A stretch of 64,000 nucleotides of DNA, from NCBI GenBank assembly GCA_029207755.1, contig JARCOQ010000008.1:26959021-27023020 (forward strand), in the 5' to 3' direction. The notes under the pieces were generated by a model. The model was not told the DNA's origin, made no database searches, and worked only from the letters and a program-made list of their open reading frames with translations. Positions 13,001 to 27,800 of the stretch are shown here, one piece after another. A program made the translations under genes and the position numbers. The stretch comes from Chamaea fasciata (taxonomy: Eukaryota; Chordata; Aves; Passeriformes; Sylviidae). Position 1 is the first letter of the stretch. Each line of letters starts with the position of its first letter.

Positions 13001-16000
13001 CCTGTATCTAAATCACCTGCAAGCCTCCAGCTGGGTAGTTTCTATATTTTTTTTTTTTTTTGGTGGAGGAAGGAGTAAGTAAACTCTCTCTTACAGCAAG
13101 TGAGTTTATAGAATAGGAAAAAAGATTATATTATTTCCTTGAAGAAAAAAAAAATTGCTCGACTCCCATTTCACTGGTAGTGTAAGCAAAATTTATGTAA
13201 ATATTTGCTTCATTCCTTTTTAAGCTTCCTGCTTTATTTAAAAAAATGTATTAGATACATTTCAGGTAGCTCTCTGTAGCTACTTAGTTTGAATAGGCAA
13301 TGAGAGCATTCTCAGCTGTATGCACAGCAGCAGCAGATGGTTTAAGCATTCTCATCTGCAGCTAATACAGCAATCAGGCACAGCCCGGCTGTGTTGCAGG
13401 CTGACTTCAGCTCTCTGCAGAAGCAGGGCTGCTCTAGAGGCAGGAACGTGTTTGCACTTGGCAGTGCAACCTGAAAATACTGGTTCTTTTTCATACCCTT
13501 GTTGCTTTTCTGTCTCCCTGGGGCTCACCATGAACTTCATGTCACACAGTTTAACAAAAGGAGTGTTGCTAAGTATATAATTCATCTGTATTAGTTGCAA
13601 GGTGACATTTGGGATTGATCTGATGAGGTGTTGTTCCGTGGGCATGGTGAACCATGCATGACGTGGTGTGTCAGGTAGTTGGCTCTGGCTGTTGAGTCAA
13701 GGCAATTATGTTGGTCAGGGTGCTGTGTTTCCTGTTTGAGTGTCACCTCCTTTGGCGGGGGGAGCTGTTTGCCACACACAGCACTGGGAAGGAGATCTGT
13801 CCCGCTAGATGTGTGCTTTAACTTCTGGTATAAACTCTTCAGCAGTGCAATTATGTGCAATTGTTTTAGGGAGCATAAGTGTTTATGTATAGGTGTTTCA
13901 ATCTGCCAAGTATAATTTTTTTCACATGCTGTTGTACACAGTATAAGTCAAGCCATTATTTTGGCTTCTTGTCCAGTATATAGCTTATAATTAGCATAAG
14001 TAGGTGAGGCAGTAACTTGTCCTCCCATGTGACAGTTGCTAAAATGTCACCTGTGAATAGATTTTTGAGAATTAGGTAGAGCTGACTCTGATGTTGGGAC
14101 ACAGACAGCTCTGCTGTTATTGCACTTGAGTCATCTGAAGCAAATGCCTGAAAGCCAACAATATTTATTTTGTCTCTCCCCTTCCTGCCCCAAGTAAACA
14201 TCACACACGGCTGAATTCCAGAGTCTTCAGCTACGATTTATGCTTCTCTGGCACATTGTCACTGGCTGACCTACTAATGTGTGAATTAAGTGTTTGTCTG
14301 GACAGGATGAAAATCTAGTAAAGTGGTTTGTTAGTATGTTTTTTTTCTTTTAAGTAGACAGTGCTGTCTTGAAGATTTGGTTTAAATAAGGTACTACAGG
14401 ATGTTTCTGTTGTTCAAAACTGTCATTTTGCATTACAAACTTGGAGCAAAAGGATCTTCAGCGAGCACAGAAAGAGCTATGAATTGTGAAAGTTTTGAAT
14501 TAGATTGTTTTAACAAACTACTTGTTATTCCAAGATGGTCTTTACTAACAATAGCTTTTTTGTTCTTCCTGGGAGATTTCTGTATTGATTCAGTGAAATT
14601 AATTTATTTTTCAGCATTGGCTGGACAACACAAAAAGCATTAAAAAGCAAGTTAAAAGTAAGTGTTCTTTCCATTTTCTGTTGAGACATTGTATTTGACA
14701 TACAGGAAGCGCAGCCAGTTGAAATGGGTGGTGGAGGGCAGTGTCCTGTGAGGGGGTGAGGGTGGCAAGTGACAAAAGTCCTGCGTGGTGCTTCTGATTA
14801 TTTAATGGCATCTTCCCTCGGTAGCTCTTATTACTTTATTCTAATGTTCTTAAATAAACATGTTCTGGGCTCATTAATTATAGTTAAAGTGGAGTCAAGG
14901 CAGCTGAAGATGTTCTAGTGTTATAGAACATTATCCTGGCTATAGCAGAACTTGTCTTGGAGCCTCATGCATGGGGCAGTTCTGCATGCTTGAATCTGTG
15001 TCCAGTCCACCAAGTCCTCACCTGCTGTGCAAGGTGTGGCCTGGTTGTTGCAGTGATGTGTGCTTGGGTAAGATGTTGTTTAGCAGCTTCCTTGCTCTGC
15101 ACTGTGGGAAGTCTTCAGGGATTTGTGGTGTTGTTTTAATACAAGAGAATTTTTGGAAGCAGTCAGAGGGAGAAAATTCCTGCTGTCAAATGCAAGAATC
15201 AGCAGAGCGATGCACATTTTTAAAGAACTGTTAATCCACCCTTCTGCTGAATTAACTCTTTGGTTTCCAGAAGAGATGATTCTTCCATAGAAGGGTCTCT
15301 TAAATTCCCATAAAGTATGTCTAAACTTCTGAGGAATAGAAGGGCCTGAGTTTTCAGCAGTATTTCCCAGAGCCCTGGGAAGGTGTTGCAGAGACCAAGA
15401 GGATGCTTGAAGGTTTAGTCAACTGCAGAGCCAAGATGCACAGCTTTCTTGGTGATGGACAGAGCCCTTAAATATAGGGATTAACCCAGATTCATGTGCT
15501 CTTGGCAGGAAGAATCAAGCTAATGTGATATGACCATTGGGTTGACTTGTAACACATAAAACTATTTTGTGTGCATATTTAAGTGTCCTTTCACCCTGAT
15601 GTTCTTCCCGGATTTCCCTGGCATAAAGGAATTCCTGCCTTAAGACATTGTGTAGAACATCGCCAGCTGATTTCAGTCAAGTTTTGTGATGTGATTCTGT
15701 GTAATAAATAAATAACCTTTCTCATCCCGTAACTGTTACTGCTGTTTTGAATGAATTCTGCTTTGCAGTTGGCCCTCCATATTGTCTGCATTTTCGTGTA
15801 AAGTTTTACTCATCAGAGCCCAACAATCTACGCGAAGAGCTAACAAGGTAAGGGGGATTCTGTGTGTGAGAGGGGGACCCAAATAAGGCTAGGGAAATCT
15901 TTCCTATGGTATTTATTTAAACAATTCTGATGTCTTGGAGAATTCTTTAGAACTGCTTCCTTACCTGGCTGTTTGTAAATGCAGTTTTGGTTTTCTTAAG

Positions 16001-19000
16001 TGGCTATTTTGTGTGTGGAGATAAATGTGCTGTGACACAGAGAGATCTAAATAGTTATGTATTACTTAATGCAGCATTTTTCATTAGGCAGTTTTGGCAA
16101 CTGATCTGAGTAGCTTATACACGATGGACAGATGGACAGTTTTCAGTGAAGAGAGCAGACATCATTCCTCTGTCTTTATTTTTCTTAAGCTGTTAGTTTC
16201 AACTGCATGCAATTATCCTATCTCCAGGCAGAAAAGCACTGAATTACAAATTAGAGGCTCTCTTTGGAAAAAGGAAGTTCAGTTAGCATTTCATTGCATG
16301 TGTGGTCTTCACAAAGCTTATGGAAAGGCAAAATAGTATTTTACTGCCACGTTGAGCTGAGTTGACACTACTATAGGTGTGGGTTTTTAGTATCAGGTGA
16401 GCAGTGGTTCCTCTTGATTGAAGCATTTCACAAATCCATTCACAGAACTGCATTTCCAATTGGGATGAGACTACTCGGGGTGCTTTGAAAAAGAGCAGGA
16501 CGTACCATCTGTCAGGAGTATAAATCTGTTGTAAAAGGCAACATTTCCTTGCGTTGTTACTGCTGCTGCTGAGCCCTTTTGGAGAGTAAACAAAGTTATC
16601 TTTTCATGATAGCTGTAGACATTTCATACCTCAGCCATTTGTAAGGGTGTGAAGTGCATTTGTTTGTTGTTCAGGTTTATGTCTGTGTGGATCTTCAATC
16701 TGCACTTTAGCCAAATCCCTTGGAGTGCTACCAGGAAGATTATAGTAGCATTACCCCTTCCAGCCATATGTACCCTATGCAGCTTCATATTTACATGTGG
16801 TAACATAATGTGGTAACTGCTGCTTTTTAATGGTTTCCTGCTGATCTGGGAAGAATGTTTTACCTCCCCATTCATGTTCCTGAATAAACACTTAACTACC
16901 TTTAAAACCAGCAACTGTATACAAAATTCAGATCTATATCTACTATGGAACATTTTCATCCATTTTGACTTGAGTTCTGCCAGTCAGACCTTGCTGTGCG
17001 GGTTTTAGCACCTGAAACCTGAGGGCTTTTAAACAGTCCGCCTGCTAGCTAATCCCCCAGAACGGGAGAGCAGCAAATAGTCCTTCTGTCTTGAGACAGT
17101 GTGACACCTCAAAGTACCAGAAGCAGTGGGAACCAGAGCTTTGCTGTTGGTTATAGGTGTCACTAGCAGGGGCATCCCCAGGGTTCCACCTTTAAACAGC
17201 AGGACACCCAGCTGGAGCTACTTTTCAGCTTCCACAGGTGCAGCTTGCTCATGTTCTCAGCCAATGCAACACAGCACGGGAAGTACCTGAATTGTTTGGA
17301 AGCTTTATGTAGCTGATAAGCACAGACTGGTCACACCCACTTACACACTGAAGGCCTGTGTTCATTTGCTTATCTGGGGTCAGTACCAACCAAATTTATT
17401 CCCCATGCAGAGGCTAGTGTTCAGAATGTTTTGGATAATAAATGGTTGGCAAAGTATTTGTGGATTTCTGTGGAACCTGTAGGAAAAACACCTGCACCTG
17501 TTTTGTCTTTGTGTATGAAAGTGTGAAGAGACACAGGCACATGTTGAAGCAGAAGTTGTGTGTAAGGCATCTGGGAATCTGTGCTAGAATTCAGACTGAT
17601 GCCAGTATTTTATACTTGATGAAGCCTTTTCTCTTGCTGTGTACCGTGATGGAGCAAAGGGATTGCTCTTCAGGATATTGGATCAGAAGAATTGGTATTG
17701 CACACCAGAGGGATTTATATTCAATATTTGCCCCGTTTCTAAGCAAAAAGAGTAGAGAATATGCAAGGCAGTGAAGGAGGGCTGGCTCTGAAGAGTAAAC
17801 AGGTTGAAAAGGCTTCAGCCTGCTGTTTATTTTTAGTCACTTTGCAGTCAGCATTCCAGGTTAGATTTTAACTAAGCAATCCATAGTAGAAACTTTTTTT
17901 TTTTTTTTTTTGGCAAGACTTAAAAATAACCATTCTTTTATGAGATTGGTATGTGTATGAATAATGAAGGAAGTGCAGAAGATGCAAGTTGTTCTTTGCT
18001 CAAGTAGAATCAGAAGAGAATAAAAAATATATTTACTTGGGCATCCTGTTTATTTTTTCATGCAACAGTAGTTCAGCTTTTGACAACTTGTACTCTTGGG
18101 TTTGCTTCATTTGAAATGCCTGCAGAACACACAAACCCAACTGATAAAGCCTTGAAAGGCCACAGTGCAGTTTCTTTTGTCTTGAAAACCCATGTTAATG
18201 TAGAAAGCATTTCTATTTGTCAAGCTCTAACTTACTCCTGTTGACACAGTAGCACTATTACTCAATGACTTATTTCTTATTTAATCCTACAGGTATTTAT
18301 TTGTTCTGCAGCTGAAACTGGATATTCTTAGTGGAAAGTAAGCAGCTGTTTAAACTATTACAGTGTGTTTAGGAGAGTTTATTGCATTTATATTTGGATA
18401 ATCAATAAGTTTTGCTTAGTAATGTAATGTTATCTTTTTTTCTCTAAAATACTACTTTTCTATGCATGAATATCAGGAGAGGAATGCTAAAATAATGTAG
18501 TGCTTATCTCTTGATGTTTTTCTGAAAATCTACCAATACTTTTTAATTTTCTTATTCTAGACATTTGCAGTTTTTAACTGTCAGTTACATAAGTTGTCTG
18601 CTAATGGTGTCAGTTCAGGTTTTAACAATTGCATTTCTCTTTTGGCAGATTGGAATGTCCTTTTGACACAGCCGTCCAGTTGGCAGCTTATAACATGCAA
18701 GGTGAGTAGGTGCAAGAAGGGAAGGGTGAAGTTGCACAAACAGTTTTGTGTAGACTCTTATTAACTATTCTAAAAAGTCTGTCCTTGTTATGTCCATAAA
18801 ATAGACTCAGCCCAGACATCAGTGATCCAGTGTGGAATGCAGATCTTTTTGATTGTACTTGTGCTGAGAGTATGTACAGAAAATTACTCAATTCCTCAGG
18901 AAGCAGGACAAGGAGGTTCTGAACATAAACAGCTTTGCCCTAAAGTTCTTTTCTCAGGTGCTTATGTGCAAATCTGTCCACTTTCAGAGAAGATACAAGG

Positions 19001-21849
19001 TCTGCAACCTTCCTGAATCACTTTGATGTAGTAACACAGCTCACTTCTTTTTTGTCATATAGTTTCTGTCAAGTGTTGTTTTTGTTGTCCAAATCAGGTA
19101 CAAAATTGGTTTTGTTTGCACTGTGTTTAAAATACCAGCTTTTGACTTCATCTTACTTGTAGGAACATCTTAATGCTCCATGTCTCATGCTTGTACTTGA
19201 GCATTCCTGGTTGAACTGCACTTGTTGATATTTCAGATCCTTCTTCAGCCACAAGGTGTGACGTACCCTTTTTTTTTCTCAGCCATATAGCACTGTGCTT
19301 GAGTCATCTGAGGTTTTATTTACCAGTTGTTTTTAACTTTTGATTCCAGATGAGAATGTGTTGTTTGGATGAGGGTGTGATGTTAACAAATGTGACGTTT
19401 CCCATGGTTTCAAGCAGAGGAGCTCACAAAAGAAAGAGGGGAGGCTTGAAGTTTTAAAAATGCCTGCTGGAGTAGGCTTTTGGGTCCTTATTGGAGGATA
19501 TAGATATATGGATATATAGCCTTGTTCAACCCAATTGATGTGCCATGTGTTTGAACCGCACAAATTCTCCACACAACATTCATCTTATGAATCTGTTGTA
19601 CTTACTCTGCATGAGGTAGGACTAAGTCACTGAAATTTGTTCTCTTACAAGTATTTTTCAAAACACTTTCTTCTTTTTATGCAGGAAGTGCTAAAGGTCC
19701 TAAATCGTGTGTAGGTATGAGTTAGGATTAAAATGTGAAGACACCTGCCTTTTTAACCTGCGCTTTTGTGTGGGAGGAAAGCAGTTAGAATACATTCCAC
19801 AGTTAAAAATAATAGCATTGTTACAGCCTTAAGATACAGGTGCAGTAAATAAGATTTTGGAAGAACAAAGTGATCTAATTAGGCCATATATCCACTGCTT
19901 TTTGTGGTGGTCCTTTCTTTCCTTTCTCTACAGTGAGGCCTGTAGCAGGGCTTTAATCTTACTGTCTGACAGCTGTGTACTTTTATTTAAATCAGCTGGA
20001 ACCTAAGCTGGCTTTGACAGCATTCCTTTCAACAGAGGCAGGCATTTTAGTGGGAGTAAATTATTGTAGAACTGCAGACTTCCTCAGTCAGCATTTAAAA
20101 AAAAGAAAAAAGAGGGGGTGAGAAGACTGTTATTATGCTTGCAGCATTCAGAATCCAAGAAACGAGGTTTTATATCATGGGGCATTTCAATACCTGTAGA
20201 ATACTGGGATTTATTTGGATTCTCCAGGTCTTCCCAGTGATGTCTCTATCTTTCTCTACGTAAACATCTGTAGTTTCATTTTTCAGACAGAGCAATTATT
20301 GGCCTGCATCAGACTTCCAAAGTCCAAGTTACAGAATTATTCCTGTTTTTTTGACTGTGAGCTGAACATTAAGAAGCAACTTGAAATAAGTAGGAGGAGC
20401 CAGTGCTTAGTGACTCTGAAAATCAGTGCATTTTTGTAAAGGTTTCTAATTGTCAGTTTCAGCATTTTAGATATTTATCTGTCTTTACAACTGGACCTGT
20501 TAGCATCTGTGGGAGATGGAGTTGTGTTTTTGATGTGTCACACCCCTTGGCTGGTATGTTTTCTACATAGCATCTCTTAGTGCCCCTCTGAGCATGCAGC
20601 AGTGGACTTGAGCCATTTGACCGACCCAGGAGGGCATTTAATACGTCCTTACCTGAAAAGGAAAGCAACAAATAATAAATAGCTGCATGATTGTACCCTG
20701 ACACAGAGTAATTTTAGCAGGACAGGGCTATATAGAGTAATAAAATGAGAAACTGACTTGTAGAATGGACAAATGGTTTCATTGAAAGCGTCAGAACTGG
20801 TTTTGCTTTTTATAAATCTCAAGAGATACTGTTCTAATTCTTTAAGGCAAAATTCCATTATAATTTTAGCCAGCTGTCATCTCAGTAGATATTTCTGTGA
20901 TAAAAATGTTGAAAACTCTCTGCAAGAAAGAAAAAAGGTGAGTTTCAAGGATGGTGATAAATTCCCTGTATAGGAAATTTTTTAAGGAATATGTCAGTAA
21001 CACTTTGTAAACATTAATACAAAGCTTTTGTGCAGACAGCACAACCATTTGTTCCGTGTCCATAATTTCCCTGTCAAAAACGGTGAAAGGAGACCTGGAG
21101 GAGAAGAAGGAACACAAAAAGAAATGTAGTATTTTAGACTAACTAGAAAAGTGTGCAGAAATTCCTCTGTAGGCAAACATATCCACTGTGTATATTGAGG
21201 ACAGTGCCTAACAGTGTTGTTCTTTTGTAGCTGAACTTGGAGACTACGATCCTGCTGAACATGTCCCTGAGCTGGTGTCTGAGTTCAGGTTTGTTCCCAC
21301 TCAGACTGAAGAGATGGAATTAGCTGTTTTTGAGAAGTGGAAGGAATGCAGGTACTTGATCTTCCAGTGAATGCTACCCAGCTGTTTGCACTGATTTTTC
21401 TGTGGAGAGAATCTATTAAAAAGATAGTGCTGACTACTTCTTCTGTGGCCTTGTTCAGAAATAGAATTTTAATACAGTCCCGACTTACTTTGTAAAAGAA
21501 TATAATGTGAAAAATGAAGCTTTTTAAAGGTCTGAGTAAAATGATGAGGTACAAAATCTTGAAACACAATAATTTTTGCAGTGGCATTTTCAGATTAAAA
21601 CGTTAAAAAGTGACCTTGATCTTCATTGAAGTAAACAACTGTCACCAGTGTTTACATTTTTCACAGACTTTCAGGCAGTTCTTTTCCTCTTTCCTTATAT
21701 ACCAGTTTTTCCTTTCTGCGCTTTTTCAGGCATCTGCCTAACAGCAAAAATTTTATTTCAGGGGACAAACACCAGCACAGGCTGAAACTAACTACTTAAA
21801 CAAAGCTAAGTGGCTGGAAATGTATGGTGTAGACATGCATATAGTCAAG
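10084..21849 (+). CDS. EPB41L5: EPB41L5 exons for FERM F1 end and F2 lobe
   Basis: Seven exons. The first (10084-10188) opens in phase 0 and encodes the end of the ubiquitin-like F1 lobe, including [20 protein letters not shown] sequence (ESDYFGLRF is typical of 4.1 proteins). Exon 14615-14657 gives [14 protein letters not shown], the F1-F2 linker. Exons 15769-15847, 18293-18337, 18649-18701, 21231-21351 and 21762-21849 encode the helical F2 lobe: [57 protein letters not shown], a [11 protein letters not shown] segment, and [19 protein letters not shown]. These are classic FERM signatures, and no frameshift or stop interrupts them. Exons 18293-18337 and 14615-14657 are unusually short (45 and 43 nt), yet their junction phases fit exactly. 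Confidence 0.95.
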
Positions 21850-24800
21850 GTATGTTTAACCACAGCAGGGTGACCTTTGGAAATGATAATGTTAGTTTTT
21901 TGTTGCATTTCAACACTGGTTCTGCTTTAAGGGGGGAAGAAAAGGAATATTGTTCTCATGTAATCTATGTAGTAAGTGATCTGGCTTTGTGTCAACATTC
22001 CTCTCTTCGGTAGAAGATTTCTACAAGGTATAACTTGAGTCCAAGCATATCTGCTGCATGTTAAATGTATGATGGATGTGGAAGTTATGTACTACAGCTT
22101 GTATTTAGGAGTTTTGTGAAAAATCATAGTAATTCAAATTTGCTGGGATGTAGTCAGCTCTCAGCTGAAGAACTACAAATAAGTATAGATCTCCTGTGGA
22201 GACACAAGTGCAGCAAATGCATATCTTTATTACACAGACAAATCAAGAAACTTTAATTTTCCTCTTTAGTTAGCCTTTTTGAAGGGTTGCAAACAAGAAA
22301 AAATCCATTGCATAAGGTCATCAAAATACGAGAGTTTTGTTGTGTAAGATAGCAGATATGTGTGTAATTATAACACTGGGCAAACAAACTACATTAATCG
22401 CTCTAGTAATTTGGATAGAGGGTCAAACACCAAAATGAATATCATTTTTATTTTGTGCCAATTAGGCAAGAGATGGCAATGATTACAGCCTGGGACTAAC
22501 ACCTACAGGAGTTCTTGTCTTTGAAGGAGACACAAAGATTGGTTTGTTTTTCTGGTAAGCTTCGTGATTGTACACTAAAATCTGGGTTTGGTTTTGGTTC
22601 TTTTGTTTCTTCTTTGATAGCAAAAAAAAAAAAAAATTGTTTGGGTTGTGAGAACACCATGAATATGAGATACTTTCTCAGTAAGTTACTAAAAGTTAGG
22701 TGTAACCTGCACTTTCTGTTCATCTGGCAGGCCAAAGATAACAAGGCTTGACTTCAAGAAGAACAAACTCACTCTGGTTGTTGTTGAAGATGATGAACAG
22801 GTAGATAAATATCTGTTTAGTTAAAGATCGGTCTTGATTATACAGTACTAATTTACATACTCCTTTCCTTAAGTTTTGAGAATTAATATGGATGCCTGAA
22901 AAATTTTTGATTGTGACTTGTGGGGGGAGGAGGGAAATGAAGAGACTTAGGTAAAAGATAAACTTTTTTGTCATCCATTTTTTAAAAAGAGAATGCCTGG
23001 TGAAACTAGAGCAGGTACTTTGGAAACAGTGTGCATTGCGCAAGAAAGTCTGAAAAGAAAAACCCACATACCACATTTAGTAGAATGAATTACTTAAGCA
23101 GGTTTCAGAATTATTCCTATGGGGAAGAAATTGCATACACCTGAAACAATTAAAAAGTGAGCATTGGTAATTCGAGAAGATTAGATTTGGAAGTGAAACC
23201 CTGTTAGCCTCATCGACAAGTACCTTTCTGTTGTATAGTTATTCAGAGGGGACTCCAGCCCTTTTCAACTTTAGACAATAGAGCAGTTGTTCATTATAGC
23301 TTCTGAAAAGCTTGATTTTTCTGCCTAAAACATTTTTTAAAATATATATATTAGGAATCATAAAACCCAAATTTTATTTGGCTTGCATGGAATTTTAGCT
23401 TTGACTTATTCAAGCCCCTTGTAAGTCATCAGTATGCTTTGTGTGCTTTAAGGGAAAGGAGCAGGAGCACACTTTTGTCTTTAGACTGGATCATCCCAAA
23501 GCCTGCAAACACTTGTGGAAATGTGCAGTGGAGCACCACGCCTTCTTCCGGCTCCGAGGGCCTGTCCAGAAAAGCTCCAGTCGCTCTGGCTTCATTCGCT
23601 TGGGATCTCGCTTCCGATACAGGTCAGTGTCATCTCTCATTTGGCACACACCTCCTGTCATTCCTTGCTGTTCCTGGATGCCGGGGTTTAGTCCTGTTAT
23701 CAGCTTTCTCTGTGACTTTTGGCAATATTACTTAAGCTTTCTCCTCGCCCAGAATTTTCAGCTTCTCCCAAAACTCGTGCACTGGGACCACAGAAATATG
23801 CAAAGGGCAAGCATGCTTTTATCATCAGCTTAATGTTTAAAAACATTAAGTTGATGATAAACATTTCTTCTGCCATTTGTCTTGAGGAAACGGGGTGAAG
23901 AAGAGAATGTTTCTGAAACTCCTACCCTCTTTTATGAAAGGTCTTTTGAGGTGTGAAGTTTGGGATGTTTTACTAGAACTAACCTGAGACAGGTATGAAT
24001 TTAAAATAGAAATGTGGTGGTTTTTATGAGCATTATCTCTATTCCATCATTAAAAATAAGTGATTTATTTTAATACTTTGCACTTTTACGTGGCATTTTT
24101 AGTGGGAAAACAGAATATCAAACCACAAAGACCAACAAAGCCAGGAGATCAGCATCTTTTGAAAGAAGGCCCAGCAAGAGATACTCAAGACGAACACTGC
24201 AAATGAAAGGTAAAAGAACTTTCATTCTGAGAAGTATAATCCAATGTGAGAATCAGGTAATAATCTCCTTTAAAAATTCTGGGTAGGAATTCTGTCTTTG
24301 TTTGCCCTTCTCTTGAATTTTCACAATTAGGTTTTCGTTGACTTATTTAAGAGATCTCATGTATTTATCAGGAGAAGCTTATGTCCAAAGCATGTCCAAA
24401 CCAGCTTGCCTGGCGGGTAGAACACCCATGAAAATTACACAGTAGGTCTTGGTATGAAGATGGAAAATTTGGGCCCAGGAAACAGTAATATATTAATGAT
24501 AGTATTTTAAATTTATGAATGGAGTGAAAAATTTTTGTCATTGAGATTTTTTCATTGTTGTTAGGATCTGCACTTCACTGTCATGATCTGACAGCATGTG
24601 ATACTTGTGATACCTTGTTTCTGACTCTTGCATAGGTCAAGTGTGACAGCCATATTTACCTTCAGATACTTTTTTAAATCTGGCTTTGGTTTGCTCTTCA
24701 GATTTTTTGGGGTTTTTTTCTGATTTAGATTTGTTTTTCACTCATTATACATGATGTGTACAACTTTGATCTTTCGGTTCAGCTTTCACTCTTTTGGTTG

Positions 24801-27800
24801 CCTACTTTTAGGCAGTGCTAGGCTATTTTTCTTAATCATATAATTAATATTTAACTGATAACCTAATTATAAATTAAATTTTAATTAATGCTTTATAATT
24901 TTCCAGCATACACTGCTAAACTGGAAGAAACAAGGTAAGAGGGATTCCAGTATTTGAATTTCTGTCTTTGATGTTTGGCACCTGTACTTGAGCTCGTGTC
25001 TGCAGAAGGAGGATACAGTGTTGCCCTCTTACCTGTGGTTTTGCCATGGGTAGTGTGTTTGTTTGCTTTATGTAAAAGTTAGTGGCCAAAGCAAAGCTTC
25101 TGTGTTGCTGTCGCACAGACAGTTTTGCCAGACTTGCTTACTAGGTGGCAAAGGAGTTTGTTTATTACTAGCTCTGATTCTTGCTGGATATGAGCTGTAG
25201 TTCATGTGCTGCCTTGTAAAGAGGTCAAGTAGAAGTGTGTGAGGAGGTCTTTTACGTGAAGTCTGCCTGCTCCAGCTGTGTGACTGAAATACCTTGTTCA
25301 GTGAAGGTCAAAGACAGGGAGAAGACAGTAAAATGAATATTTCTGAAGTAAGGTGATGGGTTTATATTCTTTATTACACTTGCATTTGTTTTTATACATG
25401 ATCAACACTGAAGGGGAAGCCTTTTGGTTCCATCTACCAAAAGTCTTCCTGGATGTGTAGGTTCATAGTTGCTGTTGCAATGTAAATTACTCATGTATCT
25501 GAATCATATAATTTTCATACCCTTCCTTAAAGGAAGAGAGGAAACCATGTTAAAAGGAACTGCCTGGTAGTGAAGAAACTTAGGTCACTCAGTTCTAGTT
25601 TCTGTCCTTTGCCGTAATAACTTGTGAACACTGCAATGATCAGTTGCAACCAACTTTTTTTAAAAATAGATATTCATAGATCTTAATAGATATTAAGAAC
25701 CATGGTGGGTGGGTAAGGAATGCCAAAATAACATTTCAAAACAACAGGTTTAATACAGCCCAGATTTTCTGTCTATAGTAGCAGGGGTGATTCTTGCATG
25801 AGAGCAGGAGAAGTCTAGAAGTGTGGGGACAAGACTGCAGTGTGACTTCCTGTATTGTTTTTTCTTTCTATATAATGGGAAAGTATCTTCAAAACTGGGT
25901 GTCATTAAGATCCTCTGCATGCAAAATGTGACTGTTTGATTAATTAGTGTTCTTGTCATGCTGTGTTGTCATGGCCTTTTCTGAGTTTCAGGTTGCTTAG
26001 GTCATTCTGAGAGTGGGAAGAGAAACTTCATGTGCAGTTTCTCCTCCTGATAAGACTGAGGTCGCCTATCTGCAGTTAGGTGTGGCACTGTTGTGTCTCC
26101 ACAGCAAGCTATGTCACTTCTGAAACTCTACACTCCAGTGTTGCTCATTGAAATGCATCATGAAAGATGTATGTTGTTCCCTTCTTCTGTGTTAACCCAG
26201 CACAGGGGAATGTGCTAGTCAGAAAGCATTCCTTAATACTTCTGTTAATTCTGGGGTAGCCTCCAGATTCTCTCAATAGAGAAAGGGTGAAGAGGGAAAC
26301 AGGCAAGGAACAGCTTATACAGTGTTGACATCATGGTGTTTTAAGTAAAATAATTCTAAAGAGTCACTGAAGTAAATATAGAAATCTGTTTGCATTGTCA
26401 GCTTGCCAGGTTGGATAGCTGTTGTCCAGACCACAGATCAGAAAAGTAATGGGTTGTAGGAGATGGGAACCTTTTTTAAAAGGGTAGAAGTCTGGGGAAA
26501 ATGTTTGCTTTGCATGAAATCTATAATGCATAATTACTGCTTTTAAGTCTCTCAGAAATGTGAAATGTCTCTTGCAGGTTCAGAAACCATTAAAAATAGG
26601 GATATGGGTCTTATTTAATTCATCAAATATAGTAAATATTTAATAACATAAAATTATTATTAATGCTGTGCTGATTTGCTGTGCATGTAAATTTGAATAG
26701 TTGCTTTTAAACGCATTAGAGGTTGTATGCAGAAGAAACTCTTGAATTTTTCTGATAAACTTTTGTGATGTGAAACATCAAATCAGGAGGGTTCTAGTAA
26801 GGGAACAAACACAGTATCTACAGCATGTAGGTGAGCTTTTGACAATTTCACATTTTGCTGGGTGTTTTAACTACAATATATAACTTCTGCTTTAGAAGTG
26901 CCACATCTTACTGCTGAATCACAAAGACTTTTTAAACCAAACTGGTTTAGGAAGGGAATAGTTAAAAACAGATGAGTTACAGATATACTACAGCTTGAAA
27001 AAAGGAAAAAAACTGGATACCCTTAGTTACCTAGAATGAGACAACTGACCTAAAGCAGAAGTTTTTAAGGATTTTGGGAAAAGAGATTAATACTTTGGAA
27101 GTATCTTAGACTCTGTTTCTTTCTGAAAGTCCTTACAGTTCTACCAGCCTGCAAAAGCAGTTTGTTGATCTGATTCAGTTTTAAATTCTTCTTGTCTTTC
27201 AGTGCTGCAAACAATGCTATTATCAGCCACACTAATGGATCACAAGTAAGGACGCTCATTCTTTCTAAAGCCAATTTTCATGTGTCTCAACAGATTTGAA
27301 GCTTTTGTTACTTGCTCTTGAAATCCAGTGATTGACCTGTAATTCAATATTACAGTTAACTGTGTATAGTGCTGGAAAAGACTGGGCATAGATACCCAAG
27401 TGCTAAGGAAGTAAGGGAGGAAAATGGCCTTGCTTTAGCTTTGTGCTTAAGAAGTATTGATATGTTCACTTCAATGTGTCATCACTTCATTAATACGTGT
27501 ATAATAACTTGTTTATATTCTGTCTCCAAAGAGCTGGAATGCCAAGCCAAACCTACCTGTCCTAACAGCACTTCCTTCTGCGCCAGTCTTAGTGGAAATA
27601 GAAAACCTCCCAAGGAGCCCAGGAGCCAGCCAGCAAGATAAGAAGTGGTATGTTCAGCTCTGCTGGGAAATGAATTCTGCTTACTTATGTATGATTCAAG
27701 TAGCATTTCCTTTATCTATACTTAAATAAGCTGCCATCCTTGTATCTCTAATGTAAGTTGACAATCAAGTTAGGGATGATGCAGCTGATTTCTTCCTGTG

